A stretch of DNA of 35,349 nt, taken from contig JALTZY010000325.1 of the NCBI GenBank assembly GCA_027045905.1, forward strand, positions 1-35,349. The letters run 5' to 3'. A program made the translations under genes and the position numbers. Positions 1 through 8,932 of the stretch are shown here, one piece after another. The notes below the pieces were generated by a model that saw only the letters and a list, made by a program, of their open reading frames with translations, did not search any database and was not told the DNA's origin. Position 1 is the stretch's first letter. The number at the start of each line of letters is the position of its first letter. Origin of the DNA: Paracoccaceae bacterium (GTDB taxonomy: Bacteria; Pseudomonadota; Alphaproteobacteria; Rhodobacterales; Rhodobacteraceae).

Positions 1-1516
1 GATCCGAACCGTCTCCGCCCTCAAGGCGGTCCGCATGATCGCCCCCGTCAAGCACGTCATTGCCAGACCCCCCCAGAAGCGTATCAAAACCCGCACCGCC
101 CTCAAGCGTATCATTCCCGGCGCCGCCGCTGATCTCGTTCGCCACGACGTTGCCGATTATCCAGTCGTCTCCGGAGCCGCCGACCGCGTTTTCGATCACG
201 GTACCGCGCGCAATCCCGACATTGCCGACAAGCCCGCCAATATCCGAAAAATGCTCGGCACGCATGTCGATACGATTCGCACCACCCAGCGTACTGATAT
301 CTATCGTGTCGATGCCGCTCTGATCATACAGGGTAAAGGCCATCGGGGTGTTATCCGCAACCAGAGGCGAATCGGTGCCTCCGCCTATTTCGCCGAAAAC
401 CAGGTCGAGATAATTGCCGAGATTGGAATTGACGCCCCAGTTCGTATCGCCTGCGGTAGCCGATCCTGCCCCCGCTGCGCCATAAAGCTCCTGAATGGCG
501 ACGATATCGGCCATCATGGCTGAAATCAGTTCGGCATAACTGGCTCCGGTGGTGGTGTTCTCGGTCTGGGAAAAATAGGACATGACCGACATCTGCCAGC
601 TGTCATTGCCGTACTGGGCATCGTAAGGAAAAGTGGCCGTGCCGTTATACGGACCCTGGTGGCCCAGACCCAGCGCATGACCGATCTCGTGAATATAGGC
701 CGAGAAGGAATAGCTCCCGATCTGGGATCCGTAACTGGTCAGCCAGCCGGCGGACACGTTCACGGTCGACGACAGGATCGTATTGCCGGAAGTGGTTGAG
801 TTCGAATAGGCTCCGCTATCGCTGTCGTCAAAGGTAATGTCGGCCGTGCCGCCGGTTTCGATGAATTCGATATCGGCCACGGCCTCCCATGCCTCCAGGG
901 CGAAGCGGGCCAGCTGCTGACCATCGGCGGTAAGAGCGGTCAGATTGACGGTGATCTGATTGGATGCCGAAGTGTCAAAGCTGCGGCGGGCCTCGCCCAC
1001 ATGAGTCCAGTACCCATCGGTGAGATAACCTGCCAAGTCATCCAGAGTACCATCGGCAGGAGGGGAATAGGGGGTAACGCTCACCTGATAGGTGCCGGTT
1101 TGCGTCGAGTTGAAGGCATCGGCACCGATATAATAGGTTCCGGTTGTGGATGCCGTGAAGACGATCCGGCTTTCAAGGCCGAGGCCGCCATCGTCATCAT
1201 CCGCAACCGCTGCGCCAAGGCTGTCGAAAATCCACAGATAGGGATCGCTCAGAGTACCATTGCCGCTGGGCTGACCCGTCATCTCGATCACATAGGTCTG
1301 ACCTGCAATCAGATCGATAGCCACCAGATCCATGGTGTCCGATACCCCGATGGTTCCGCTGAACGTATCGCCCACCGAGATCGTATAAGGAGTGGGAATC
1401 CCGTCCGGCGCATCGGCAGTCTCGACAATATTGGCCATGACCGGACCGGAGCCGGCCTTGCCCGCCGAATGATTCAAAGCAGAAAATGGCATCCGGGTAA
1501 GATCGGATTTATACAT
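1..1516 (-). CDS. Serralysin-like M10 metalloprotease with N-terminal PPC-like domain and RTX repeats (partial, C-terminus beyond left edge)
   Basis: Manual minus-strand translation from ATG at 1516 (MYKSDLTRMPFSALNHSAG...), AGGAG upstream. Zinc motif HEIGHALGLGHQGPYN, Met-turn-like SVMSYF, RTX nonapeptides (GGAGNDTLEGGAGFDTLLGGSGNDVLDGG). Not in the ORF track because it is open at the window edge. Confidence 0.93.
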   Translation of the reverse strand, partial: MYKSDLTRMPFSALNHSAGKAGSGPVMANIVETADAPDGIPTPYTISVGDTFSGTIGVSDTMDLVAIDLIAGQTYVIEMTGQPSGNGTLSDPYLWIFDSLGAAVADDDDGGLGLESRIVFTASTTGTYYIGADAFNSTQTGTYQVSVTPYSPPADGTLDDLAGYLTDGYWTHVGEARRSFDTSASNQITVNLTALTADGQQLARFALEAWEAVADIEFIETGGTADITFDDSDSGAYSNSTTSGNTILSSTVNVSAGWLTSYGSQIGSYSFSAYIHEIGHALGLGHQGPYNGTATFPYDAQYGNDSWQMSVMSYFSQTENTTTGASYAELISAMMADIVAIQELYGAAGAGSATAGDTNWGVNSNLGNYLDLVFGEIGGGTDSPLVADNTPMAFTLYDQSGIDTIDISTLGGANRIDMRAEHFSDIGGLVGNVGIARGTVIENAVGGSGDDWIIGNVVANEISGGAGNDTLEGGAGFDTLLGGSGNDVLDGGDHADRLEGGDGSD

Positions 1517-1551
1517 GCTGTTCTCCTATCCTCCGATTCGGAATATCGTCA

Positions 1552-2034
1552 TCATTCCCGGATCCGAATCGGAAATTGCGACGTTTCCCGGATCAGCGCA
1601 TCGGCGAACTGCCGAAAAAAACGAGGAGAAAGCGCCCTGTCCATCACCGACAGGCGCACGGTGGGCCCACTCTCCCGTACCGTGGAAGTCTTCCATTCCA
1701 GATGCCCTTCCATACCCGAGTCCGACAGGTCGTCCACCAGCAGCTTCAGGACAAGATCGCCGACCCGGGGGACAAAGATATCATCGGCCTGCAGGGGGCG
1801 GATCGTCACATCCGGCATCGCCCTGGCCAGCGCCTGAATCATCTCGCGGCACAAAACTTCGGATGAGGGTACTTGCTCCGGGCAGGACAAGGCGATCACG
1901 GGGCGGTCTTTCTGACGAGCCATTGCCATACTTTCATCTGCAGCCGCAAAAACCACCAGTACGGAAAGAAACGCCGCCGCCCCGCCTGAGCTTCCCTGCC
2001 ATCGCTTTCTCATTCTCTCGTACAAGACAGCCAT
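1552..2034 (-). CDS. Hypothetical protein with N-terminal signal/anchor-like segment, co-directional with serralysin
   Basis: ORF 1552..2109; internal starts at 2034 (MAVLYERM) or 2013 (MRKRWQ...) put a hydrophobic segment (AAAFLSVLVVFAAADESMAMA) at the N-terminus. 35 bp gap to the serralysin start. Exact start uncertain. Confidence 0.6.
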   Translation of the reverse strand: MAVLYERMRKRWQGSSGGAAAFLSVLVVFAAADESMAMARQKDRPVIALSCPEQVPSSEVLCREMIQALARAMPDVTIRPLQADDIFVPRVGDLVLKLLVDDLSDSGMEGHLEWKTSTVRESGPTVRLSVMDRALSPRFFRQFADALIRETSQFPIRIRE

Positions 2035-2331
2035 CTGCGCACCACGAATTCCCCTGAGAATCCCCCCGATCCGCCATTCAAGCCTATCACGGATTATCCG
2101 ATATTCCAAAAGTCATGAATACGGCGCGCGGAACACCGCCGGAGGGCAGCGGCCCCCGGCCTCGGCCCGGATACCCCATGCCGGATCGGAATGTCGGTAA
2201 ATGGGTCTGTCCGGCTTGTTGCAAATCCCGGTTGATGGGTTATGGTGTCGGAAAGCAGCGCCAATTGCATTGTTACCCTTTGAATCCGAAGCAGGAATCA
2301 AAATGTCCGAGGAAGATGGAGCATAACTAGA

Positions 2332-3588
2332 GTGACCCCATCAAAAGCTCCCGACAAAACCAGCGGCGACAATGTACCGAAATTGCTGATCTGGCAGTCT
2401 GCCGGGGCAGGCCGTCCTGCCTCGGCCGCATTGCTTTCAGGACTTTCAGGTGGTTCGCAAAGCGAGGCGCATATATCTTTCAACAGCCTGGAAGAATTTG
2501 CGGGAGCGGCGGGAGCGACGCCGGACGCGAAGCTGCTTCTGGTGGCCGGCTCGGCGGAAAATGAAGTCGCCAGAGCGATCGAACAGGGCACGCCGCCAAT
2601 ATCCGCACTTTCGCAATGGCAGCAGGAGGTCCGGGAGATTCTCGCCCTTCAGCGCAGGAACAGGTCGCGCACCATTGTACTTGATGCGAATTCCGTGCAG
2701 CATTTTCCCGACCGTGCCGCTGCCGCGATCGGCCTGCAGGCTCCACCTCATGTTCCTGCCGAGGAGGCCACGCAGAAAGACGGCCCCGATCCCATCGACC
2801 CGACCTGCATACTTCTTGCAAGGCTTTGCCTGAAAGAAGATCCTTCCGCACAACGGCTGGCCGAAGAGCTTTCCGCGGCAATGCTGGATCTCGGCGGAGG
2901 GAAAAGCCCGCCGACATTTGACGCGGATGGTCTCTTTTCGCTGTACCTGGAGAGCAGACAGCGCGCCGAAAAGGGATGGCAGGCACGCATCGAAGCCCTG
3001 GAGCAGGAAACGGCTGCTTCGCATCTGGCGCTCCAGTCCGAAATCCAGGCTCTCAACCTCCGTCTTTCCGAAAGTGCCGCGGAACTGGAGGAGTTTCGAC
3101 AGAAGTACGACGAAACCGCACAAGCGCTCGATTCCGAGCGGGCCGCGCGCGCGGAGCTGGAGACGGAGCTGGGAGAATTGCATGCAGCCCTTTCCGAACG
3201 GGTTGCGTCTCTGAACCAGCTGAAGGACGTTCTGGCGAAACGGGAAACCGAGCTTGCAGAAGCCAGGAAAGCGCACGAAGCCGAGCGCCTGCTGGAGCGC
3301 GAAAAGCTGGATATCCTGCAAAAGGAACTTTCCGAAGCACATGCCGAAAAAGACAGGACCGTCTATCTGCTCGAACAGCGCCTGAAGCAGCTCAACCAGG
3401 GCCTGGAAGTGCTTCAGGATCAGATCCGGGACCTGAGGGACAAGGAGGCGGTACTGGCAGAAGTGCAAGCAGAGCTGGCCCGCTCCAGGGAAGAAATAGA
3501 GCGGATTTTCAATTCCCGCTCCATGCGCCTGACCGCCCCTTTGCGAAAAATCGGTGACCTGCTGCGACGGGTACGGGCAAATGGATGA
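2332..3588 (+). CDS. Coiled-coil protein with unknown N-terminal domain and C-terminal SRSMRLTAPLRKIGDLLRR tail
   Basis: 418 aa ORF, GTG start; long heptad-rich region (about aa 200-390); tail resembles the S-x-S-x-R-L-T-x-P-L-R motif seen at the ends of glycosyltransferase-associated coiled coils. Confidence 0.8.
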   Translation: MTPSKAPDKTSGDNVPKLLIWQSAGAGRPASAALLSGLSGGSQSEAHISFNSLEEFAGAAGATPDAKLLLVAGSAENEVARAIEQGTPPISALSQWQQEVREILALQRRNRSRTIVLDANSVQHFPDRAAAAIGLQAPPHVPAEEATQKDGPDPIDPTCILLARLCLKEDPSAQRLAEELSAAMLDLGGGKSPPTFDADGLFSLYLESRQRAEKGWQARIEALEQETAASHLALQSEIQALNLRLSESAAELEEFRQKYDETAQALDSERAARAELETELGELHAALSERVASLNQLKDVLAKRETELAEARKAHEAERLLEREKLDILQKELSEAHAEKDRTVYLLEQRLKQLNQGLEVLQDQIRDLRDKEAVLAEVQAELARSREEIERIFNSRSMRLTAPLRKIGDLLRRVRANG

Positions 3589-4909
3589 ATTCATAAGGCC
3601 ATTTATCGCCAGCATGGGGGATTCCTTTCCTGTCGGAACGATCCTGCACATGGGGGCTGGGTCGGGCTCTCTGGCCGACACATGTCTGGAAAGCGGAGCA
3701 AAGCGTGTCTTCCTGCTCGAGCCTCTCCCCGACCGGCAACCGCAACTGGAACGCCTGGCTCAGGACAATAAACGCGTCTCCTTCCTGCCGAAGGCCCTGC
3801 ACCAGACATCAGGCACGGCGCCCTTTCACATTTTCAATCTCAGTGCCTATTCCAGCCTGCACGAACCTTCAGGTCTGAGCCGCCTCTTTCCAAACCTTCG
3901 CATCGAACGCAGTATCGACTGCGCGACGATAGACCTTGCAGCACTTCTGAAAAAGGCCCTGCCCGGAAGCAAAACGGACAAGCATGTTCTGATACTCGAC
4001 ATCCCGGGCGAGGAATTGCCCATACTGGAGCGCCTCGCCGAAACCGGGCAGCTCGCACGTTTCGCGCATCTGTTCCTCCGCCAGCCCGCACTGGCCCTTT
4101 ACCGGGACATGCCCTCGGGCGCCGCCATCCCCGAACTGCTTGCTGCCCATTTGTTTGATCTGGTTGCACGCGACGATGCGGACCCGGATCTCCCGGTCTG
4201 CTATTATAAGCGTTCTCCTTTCATGGAAGAAATACGCAGGCAGAACGCGAAAATATCCCAACTCACGGAAAAGACCGGAAAGCAGGCCACACAGATCAGG
4301 GAGCAGGACCAGAAAATCAGCCGCTTCCGGGGCGAGCGCGACGAACTCGCGCAAAAGGCCAGACAGCGGCAAGAGGATATCGAGAAGCTGAAACACGATC
4401 TGGACAAGGCCGCAAAAGATGCCGCCACATGCCGTTCAGAGCTCGAAAAGGCAAAATCCGAGCTCGATGGTACGCTTCAGGCACTCAAACGATCGAAAAC
4501 ACGGCTTGAAGTGCTTGAATCGGAAAACGACTCCCTTCACCGGGAACTGAACGCTCTGGAAGAAAAGTGCGCAGACGAACAGGAACTACAGCTCGAGCGC
4601 ATCCAGGAGCAGCAGCAAGAGTTGGAAATCGCAAGATCCGACAGGATTGCCCTGCAGGACAATCTGGCCCTGGCCTTGCGCACACAGGCATTGCGGGAGG
4701 CAGATCTGGAGGATCTGCGAGCGTCCTATCAGGAACTCCTCGATACGAAGGAATCGCAGGATGCCCTGCTCCAGAGTCTGACGGCCCGCCTGGAGGCCGC
4801 TGTCGCCTATCTCGAAATGCTCCGACTGCCCCCGGCAGAAACAGCGGACGAGGACGGGGAGTTCGGCATTCCGGCTGTTGGCGGCAAGGAGGCCCCCGCG
4901 GATGACTGA
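3581..4909 (+). CDS. FkbM-like methyltransferase domain fused to a long C-terminal coiled coil
   Basis: ATG at 3581 overlaps the upstream stop (ATGGATGA). SAM motif-like ILHMGAGSGSLADTCLESGAKRVFLLEPLP, FkbM-like ATIDLAALL and VLILDIPGEELPILERL, then about 230 aa of coiled coil. ORF track start 3554 is an upstream GTG. Confidence 0.75.
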   Translation: MDEFIRPFIASMGDSFPVGTILHMGAGSGSLADTCLESGAKRVFLLEPLPDRQPQLERLAQDNKRVSFLPKALHQTSGTAPFHIFNLSAYSSLHEPSGLSRLFPNLRIERSIDCATIDLAALLKKALPGSKTDKHVLILDIPGEELPILERLAETGQLARFAHLFLRQPALALYRDMPSGAAIPELLAAHLFDLVARDDADPDLPVCYYKRSPFMEEIRRQNAKISQLTEKTGKQATQIREQDQKISRFRGERDELAQKARQRQEDIEKLKHDLDKAAKDAATCRSELEKAKSELDGTLQALKRSKTRLEVLESENDSLHRELNALEEKCADEQELQLERIQEQQQELEIARSDRIALQDNLALALRTQALREADLEDLRASYQELLDTKESQDALLQSLTARLEAAVAYLEMLRLPPAETADEDGEFGIPAVGGKEAPADD

Positions 4910-5849
4910 TGCAAAGGCCTGGCAAGGCTTTGAGACAGAAATCCGCAAAGCTCTTAAGGCGCTGAAGGACGCTTCGCCACCAGGAGAAAACAGGCCGGAT
5001 CAGCCCGAACAGGCGCCTTCCCTGAACAAGCTTCCAAACCTGCTCGAGCAATGCCGGAAGGCTGTCGAACGGGCCCACAGGCACAATCGGCCCCCCATCA
5101 GGACCATTCATCACCTGGCCTGCACCGGCGGAACCCTGATCTCCCGCTGTATTGCGGCACAACCGAATGTCAACCTGCTGAGCGAGGTAGATCCGTTCAG
5201 CCCGCTTGCCCATTCCCATCCCTTCGTCCCCACCGACCTGATCGGCCTGGCCAAATTCGCTTCGCACCCGGCAGATGTCGAAACCCGGGTCTCCATCTTC
5301 CTGGCCGGGATCGAAGTCATATACCGTACCGCACACAGGAACGGGCTCCGGCTCGTATTACGCGAGCACAATCACGGCCTTTTCATGGTCGGATCGGAGA
5401 TACCCGAGCGCCCGGATCTGCTGTCCATCCTCTCTGCCGCCTGTCCTCTCCGGTCCCTCGTGACCATACGTCACCCCATGGATGTTTTTGCGAGCATGAA
5501 ACGCAATGACTGGATTGATTTCTCACCCGGTTCGGTCGAGGAATTTTCCCGCAGGTATCTTGCGTTTCTATCCCGCTACAGGGATTTGCCGGTCATGAAA
5601 TACGAAGATTTCGTAAAGGATCCGGGAAAGCAGATGCAGCGGATCTGCGAAATCCTGCAGCTTGAATACAATGACGATTTTCCGGATCTGTTTTCCGCCA
5701 TTACCCTGTCCGGCGATTCAGGGCGCAAGGGCAGGCATATTTCTCCACGTCCCCGCCTGAATATGGACGAAAAGACGATGGATGGCTTTCGCAGCAGCGA
5801 ATCCTATATCGAGCTTTGCCATACCCTTGGCTATAGTCCCGACCTGTAG
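4902..5849 (+). CDS. Sulfotransferase family protein
   Basis: ATG at 4902 preceded by AAGGAGG and overlapping the upstream stop (ATGACTGA). 5'-PSB-like HHLACTGGTLISRCIA and 3'-PB-like VTIRHPMDVFASM; C-terminal VMKYEDFVKDPGKQMQRICEIL. Confidence 0.85.
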   Translation: MTDAKAWQGFETEIRKALKALKDASPPGENRPDQPEQAPSLNKLPNLLEQCRKAVERAHRHNRPPIRTIHHLACTGGTLISRCIAAQPNVNLLSEVDPFSPLAHSHPFVPTDLIGLAKFASHPADVETRVSIFLAGIEVIYRTAHRNGLRLVLREHNHGLFMVGSEIPERPDLLSILSAACPLRSLVTIRHPMDVFASMKRNDWIDFSPGSVEEFSRRYLAFLSRYRDLPVMKYEDFVKDPGKQMQRICEILQLEYNDDFPDLFSAITLSGDSGRKGRHISPRPRLNMDEKTMDGFRSSESYIELCHTLGYSPDL

Positions 5850-5862
5850 TTTCGAGCAGCTG

Positions 5863-5916
5863 TTTTCTCGGACAGCCCGAGGAAAAAGAGGCCGCGCATG
5901 GCGGCGCGACCCCTCT
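5863..5916. terminator. Likely bidirectional terminator region between the sulfotransferase and the ABC binding-protein gene
   Basis: Minus strand: AGAGGGGTCGCGC-loop-GCGCGGCCTCT followed by TTTTTCC. Adjacent TTTTCTCGG/CCGAGGAAAA hairpin at 5863-5886. Confidence 0.65.
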
Positions 5917-5936
5917 GATCCGTGCGCTTCCCCGCT

Positions 5937-6923
5937 CTATTGCAACGCCTTGTCGGTAATGGCATGGGTCCAGGCACCCTCGGGCTCCTTCGTGATCACC
6001 GGGTCCGAGCCACCGCCCAGCAGGGTATCGACGGTGCGCTGGTAATCGGCCGGGTCCAGCTCGCCATTGGAGCCGGCGGTGAGCTTGGCGATTTCGCCCA
6101 TCATCCGCTTCTGATGCGCTTCGGTCTGGGCGCCGGTCTCGTCGTATTCGAGCACGATCATGGCCGCCTCGTCCTGGTTCTCCTCGGCCCATTTCCAGCC
6201 TTTCATCGAGGCGCGCACGAAGCGCACCATGCGATCGGCGAATTCCGGGTCGTTCAGATTGTCTTCGAGCACATAGAGTCCGTCTTCGAGCGTCGCCACG
6301 CCCTGATCCTCGTACTTGAAGGTCACCAGATCCTCGGGCTTCAGGCCCGCGTCGATGATCTGCCAGTATTCGTTGTAGGTCATGGTCGAGACGCAATCGG
6401 CCTGACCCTGAAGGATCGGGTCCACGTTGAAGCCCTGCTTGAGCACGGTCACACCGCCCTCGGAGCCGTCGGTGGGGATGCCGAGCTTGCTCATCCAGCT
6501 CAGGAACGGGTATTCGTTACCATAGAACCACACGCCCAGCGTATGACCGGGGAAATCCTCGGGGGTCTTGATGCCGCTGTCGGCGCGGCAGGTGAGCATC
6601 ATCCCCGAGCGCTTGAAAGGCTGAGCGATATTGACCACCGGCGATCCTTTCTCGCGCGCGGCGAGCGCCGAGGGCATCCAGTCGATCATCACATCGGCGC
6701 CCCCGCCCATGAGCACCTGCACCGGCGCAATGTCCGGGCCGCCGGGCTTGATCGTCACGTCCAGCCCCTCTTCTTCGTAAAAGCCCTTCTCCAGCGCCAC
6801 ATAATAGCCGGCGAACTGCGCCTGGGTCACCCATTTGAGCTGCAGCGTAACGTCTTCGCCCGCAAGCGCCCCGGATACCGAAAAGGCCAGCCCGGCCAGT
6901 GCGCCCATTGCATGTTTGATCAT
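5937..6923 (-). CDS. ABC transporter substrate-binding protein, NMT1/THI5-like
   Basis: 328 aa; signal peptide then VTLQLKWVTQAQFAGYYVALEKGFYEEEGLDVTIKPGGPD, typical of NMT1/THI5 family. Confidence 0.92.
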   Translation of the reverse strand: MIKHAMGALAGLAFSVSGALAGEDVTLQLKWVTQAQFAGYYVALEKGFYEEEGLDVTIKPGGPDIAPVQVLMGGGADVMIDWMPSALAAREKGSPVVNIAQPFKRSGMMLTCRADSGIKTPEDFPGHTLGVWFYGNEYPFLSWMSKLGIPTDGSEGGVTVLKQGFNVDPILQGQADCVSTMTYNEYWQIIDAGLKPEDLVTFKYEDQGVATLEDGLYVLEDNLNDPEFADRMVRFVRASMKGWKWAEENQDEAAMIVLEYDETGAQTEAHQKRMMGEIAKLTAGSNGELDPADYQRTVDTLLGGGSDPVITKEPEGAWTHAITDKALQ

Positions 6924-6953
6924 CTTTTCTCTCCCAGTTGGTTGTTGACAATC

Positions 6954-7799
6954 TCAGCCTCTCTGTGAGGGGTGCCAGAAGGTGACCCCCTTCTCCATCA
7001 AGGCAACGATACCGTAAAAGGCAGACCCGGCAAGAGCCGCCACGGTAATTTCTGCCCAGACCATGTCCAGCGCCTGCCTTCCGACCTCTGTCGAGATGCG
7101 AAAGCCCATTCCCTTGATGGGGCTGCCGAAAAATTCGGCAACGATGGCACCGATCAGAGCCAGGGTGGTAGCGACCTTGAGCCCGTTGAAGATCGCCGGC
7201 ATGGCGGCCGGCAGGCGCAGCTTCAGAAGCGTCTGCCAGTAGGAGGCGTTCCAGGTCGCCATCTGGTCGCGCTGCATCTGGTCGGTATCGGCCAGTCCCT
7301 GCATGGTGTTTACCAGCATCGGAAAGAATACCATCGCCACCACCACAGCGGCCTTGGACTGCCAGTCGAAGCCGAACCACATGACCAGGATCGGCGCGGT
7401 GCCTATGATCGGCAGGGCAGCGATGAAATTGCCCACCGGCAGCAGACCCTTCTGCAGGAAGGGCGAACGGTCGATCAGGATCGCGACGATAAAAGCCGAG
7501 CCGCAGCCGATGATATAACCGGTCAGCGCGCCTTTGACGAAGGTCTGTACGAAATCGGTCCACAGGATCGGGATCGAGGTTGCAAACTTGGCAGCAATGG
7601 CGCTGGGCGGGGGCAGGATTACCGGCGGCACGTTCAACCCGCGTACCAGAAGCTCCCAGACCACGATCAGGGTAAGGCCGAAAATCGCCGGTACCGCCAG
7701 CTTCACCGCGCGGGTCTCGGCCAGCGGGCCGTTGGCCAGCCGGGTATTCAGATACCAGGCCCCGGCCCAGACGATTATGGCAAGCACGACCCAAGTCAT
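6954..7799 (-). CDS. ABC transporter permease
   Basis: Start MTWVVLAIIVW at 7799, ATGA overlap with the upstream permease stop; BPD_transp-like transmembrane pattern. The N-terminal extension in the ORF track is discarded. Confidence 0.88.
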   Translation of the reverse strand: MTWVVLAIIVWAGAWYLNTRLANGPLAETRAVKLAVPAIFGLTLIVVWELLVRGLNVPPVILPPPSAIAAKFATSIPILWTDFVQTFVKGALTGYIIGCGSAFIVAILIDRSPFLQKGLLPVGNFIAALPIIGTAPILVMWFGFDWQSKAAVVVAMVFFPMLVNTMQGLADTDQMQRDQMATWNASYWQTLLKLRLPAAMPAIFNGLKVATTLALIGAIVAEFFGSPIKGMGFRISTEVGRQALDMVWAEITVAALAGSAFYGIVALMEKGVTFWHPSQRG

Positions 7800-8671
7800 G
7801 TTCTCACCCCCATGCGCCGCAGCATCAGCTTCTCTATCATGCCGATGATCCCCACCAGACCAGCGGCCAGGATCGCCGCGGCAAACAACGCGCTCCATAT
7901 CTGGATGGTCTGACCGTAATAGCTGCCGGTGAGCATCCGCGCCCCGAGCCCGCGAATGGCGCCGGTGGGCAACTCGCCGACAATGGCCCCGACAAGGCTA
8001 GCGGCCATGCCGATCTTGAGACTGGTGAAAAGGTAAGGCACCGAAGCAGGCAGACGCAGCTTCCAGAAGGTCTGCGCACCGCTGGCATTGTAGGTCTTCA
8101 GCAGATCAAGCTGCTCGCGCCCCGGTGCGCGCAGTCCCTTGACCATGCCGACGACGACCGGAAAGAAGCTGAGATAGGCCGATATGATCGCCTTGGGGAT
8201 CAGCCCCTGAATGCCGATCGAATTCAGCACCACGATGATCATCGGCGCAATCGCCAGAATGGGGATGGTCTGCGAAGCAATCGCCCAAGGCATGACGCTC
8301 ATATCCATCGCCTTGTTATGGACGATCCCCACCGCCAGCAGAATTCCCGCAAGCGAACCGATGGCAAAACCCGCAAGTGTAGCACTGAGCGTAATCCAGC
8401 CATGATATATCAGGCTGCGCTTGGACCACGTTTTTCCCGCCAGTATCTTGGCACCGGTGGAGTTCCACAATTCTTCAAGCACCTGATGCGGTGCCGGCAA
8501 GCGTGGACGGTCCTGGCTCCAGGTATCGGCAACCAGCTCGGTAAAGCCGAGCTCGACCCCTTGGCGCGCCGCCTGCTCGCGTGCCCATTTTACATTCATG
8601 CCAATGGCAGCAGCATACCACATGACCACAATGGCCGCGACCACGGTCAGAATCGGAAGCACCGACTTCAT
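7796..8671 (-). CDS. ABC transporter permease
   Basis: 291 aa, hydrophobic, EQLDLLKTYNASGAQTFWKLRLPASVPYLFTSLKIG resembles the EAA loop of importer permeases. Confidence 0.9.
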   Translation of the reverse strand: MKSVLPILTVVAAIVVMWYAAAIGMNVKWAREQAARQGVELGFTELVADTWSQDRPRLPAPHQVLEELWNSTGAKILAGKTWSKRSLIYHGWITLSATLAGFAIGSLAGILLAVGIVHNKAMDMSVMPWAIASQTIPILAIAPMIIVVLNSIGIQGLIPKAIISAYLSFFPVVVGMVKGLRAPGREQLDLLKTYNASGAQTFWKLRLPASVPYLFTSLKIGMAASLVGAIVGELPTGAIRGLGARMLTGSYYGQTIQIWSALFAAAILAAGLVGIIGMIEKLMLRRMGVRT

Positions 8672-8706
8672 TGAATTCCTCCACCATCTGGATCCGCCCG
8701 TCCCTG

Positions 8707-8732
8707 CCTTTCATCTTTCAATAAATACTCAA
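8707..8732 (-). repeat. Composite intergenic motif, copy 1 (GAGTATT-N4-GAAAGATGAAAGG)
   Basis: Minus strand reads TTGAGTATTTATTGAAAGATGAAAGG. Confidence 0.75.
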
Positions 8733-8762
8733 ATCCTCCCGCAGAATTTTCGCGCATCTTTA

Positions 8763-8788
8763 TTGAGTATTTTAAGAAAGATGAAAGG
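8763..8788 (+). repeat. Composite intergenic motif, copy 2, inverted relative to copy 1
   Basis: Plus strand reads TTGAGTATTTTAAGAAAGATGAAAGG. Confidence 0.75.
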
Positions 8789-8932
8789 GTTGGCGTGCAG
8801 GATGGTGACGCGGTACAGGCTGGAGAGCCGATGGCCGTGAAAGGTGAAAGGTGCCGCCACCTTGCCCAAAAGGCGGTGTGGCTCCGGGGGGCGGAGGGCG
8901 TCCAAAGCCCCCCGGGCCGCAGGAAGGTCGTT

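Noticed and set aside
1-130. Short tandem GC-rich repeats at the left edge
   Set aside because: Not CRISPR or a DNA-level repeat array; they encode RTX nonapeptides of the serralysin.
2446-3681. 411-aa minus-strand ORF
   Set aside because: Antisense to the coiled-coil gene; the plus-strand frame has heptad periodicity and coupled start/stop signals.
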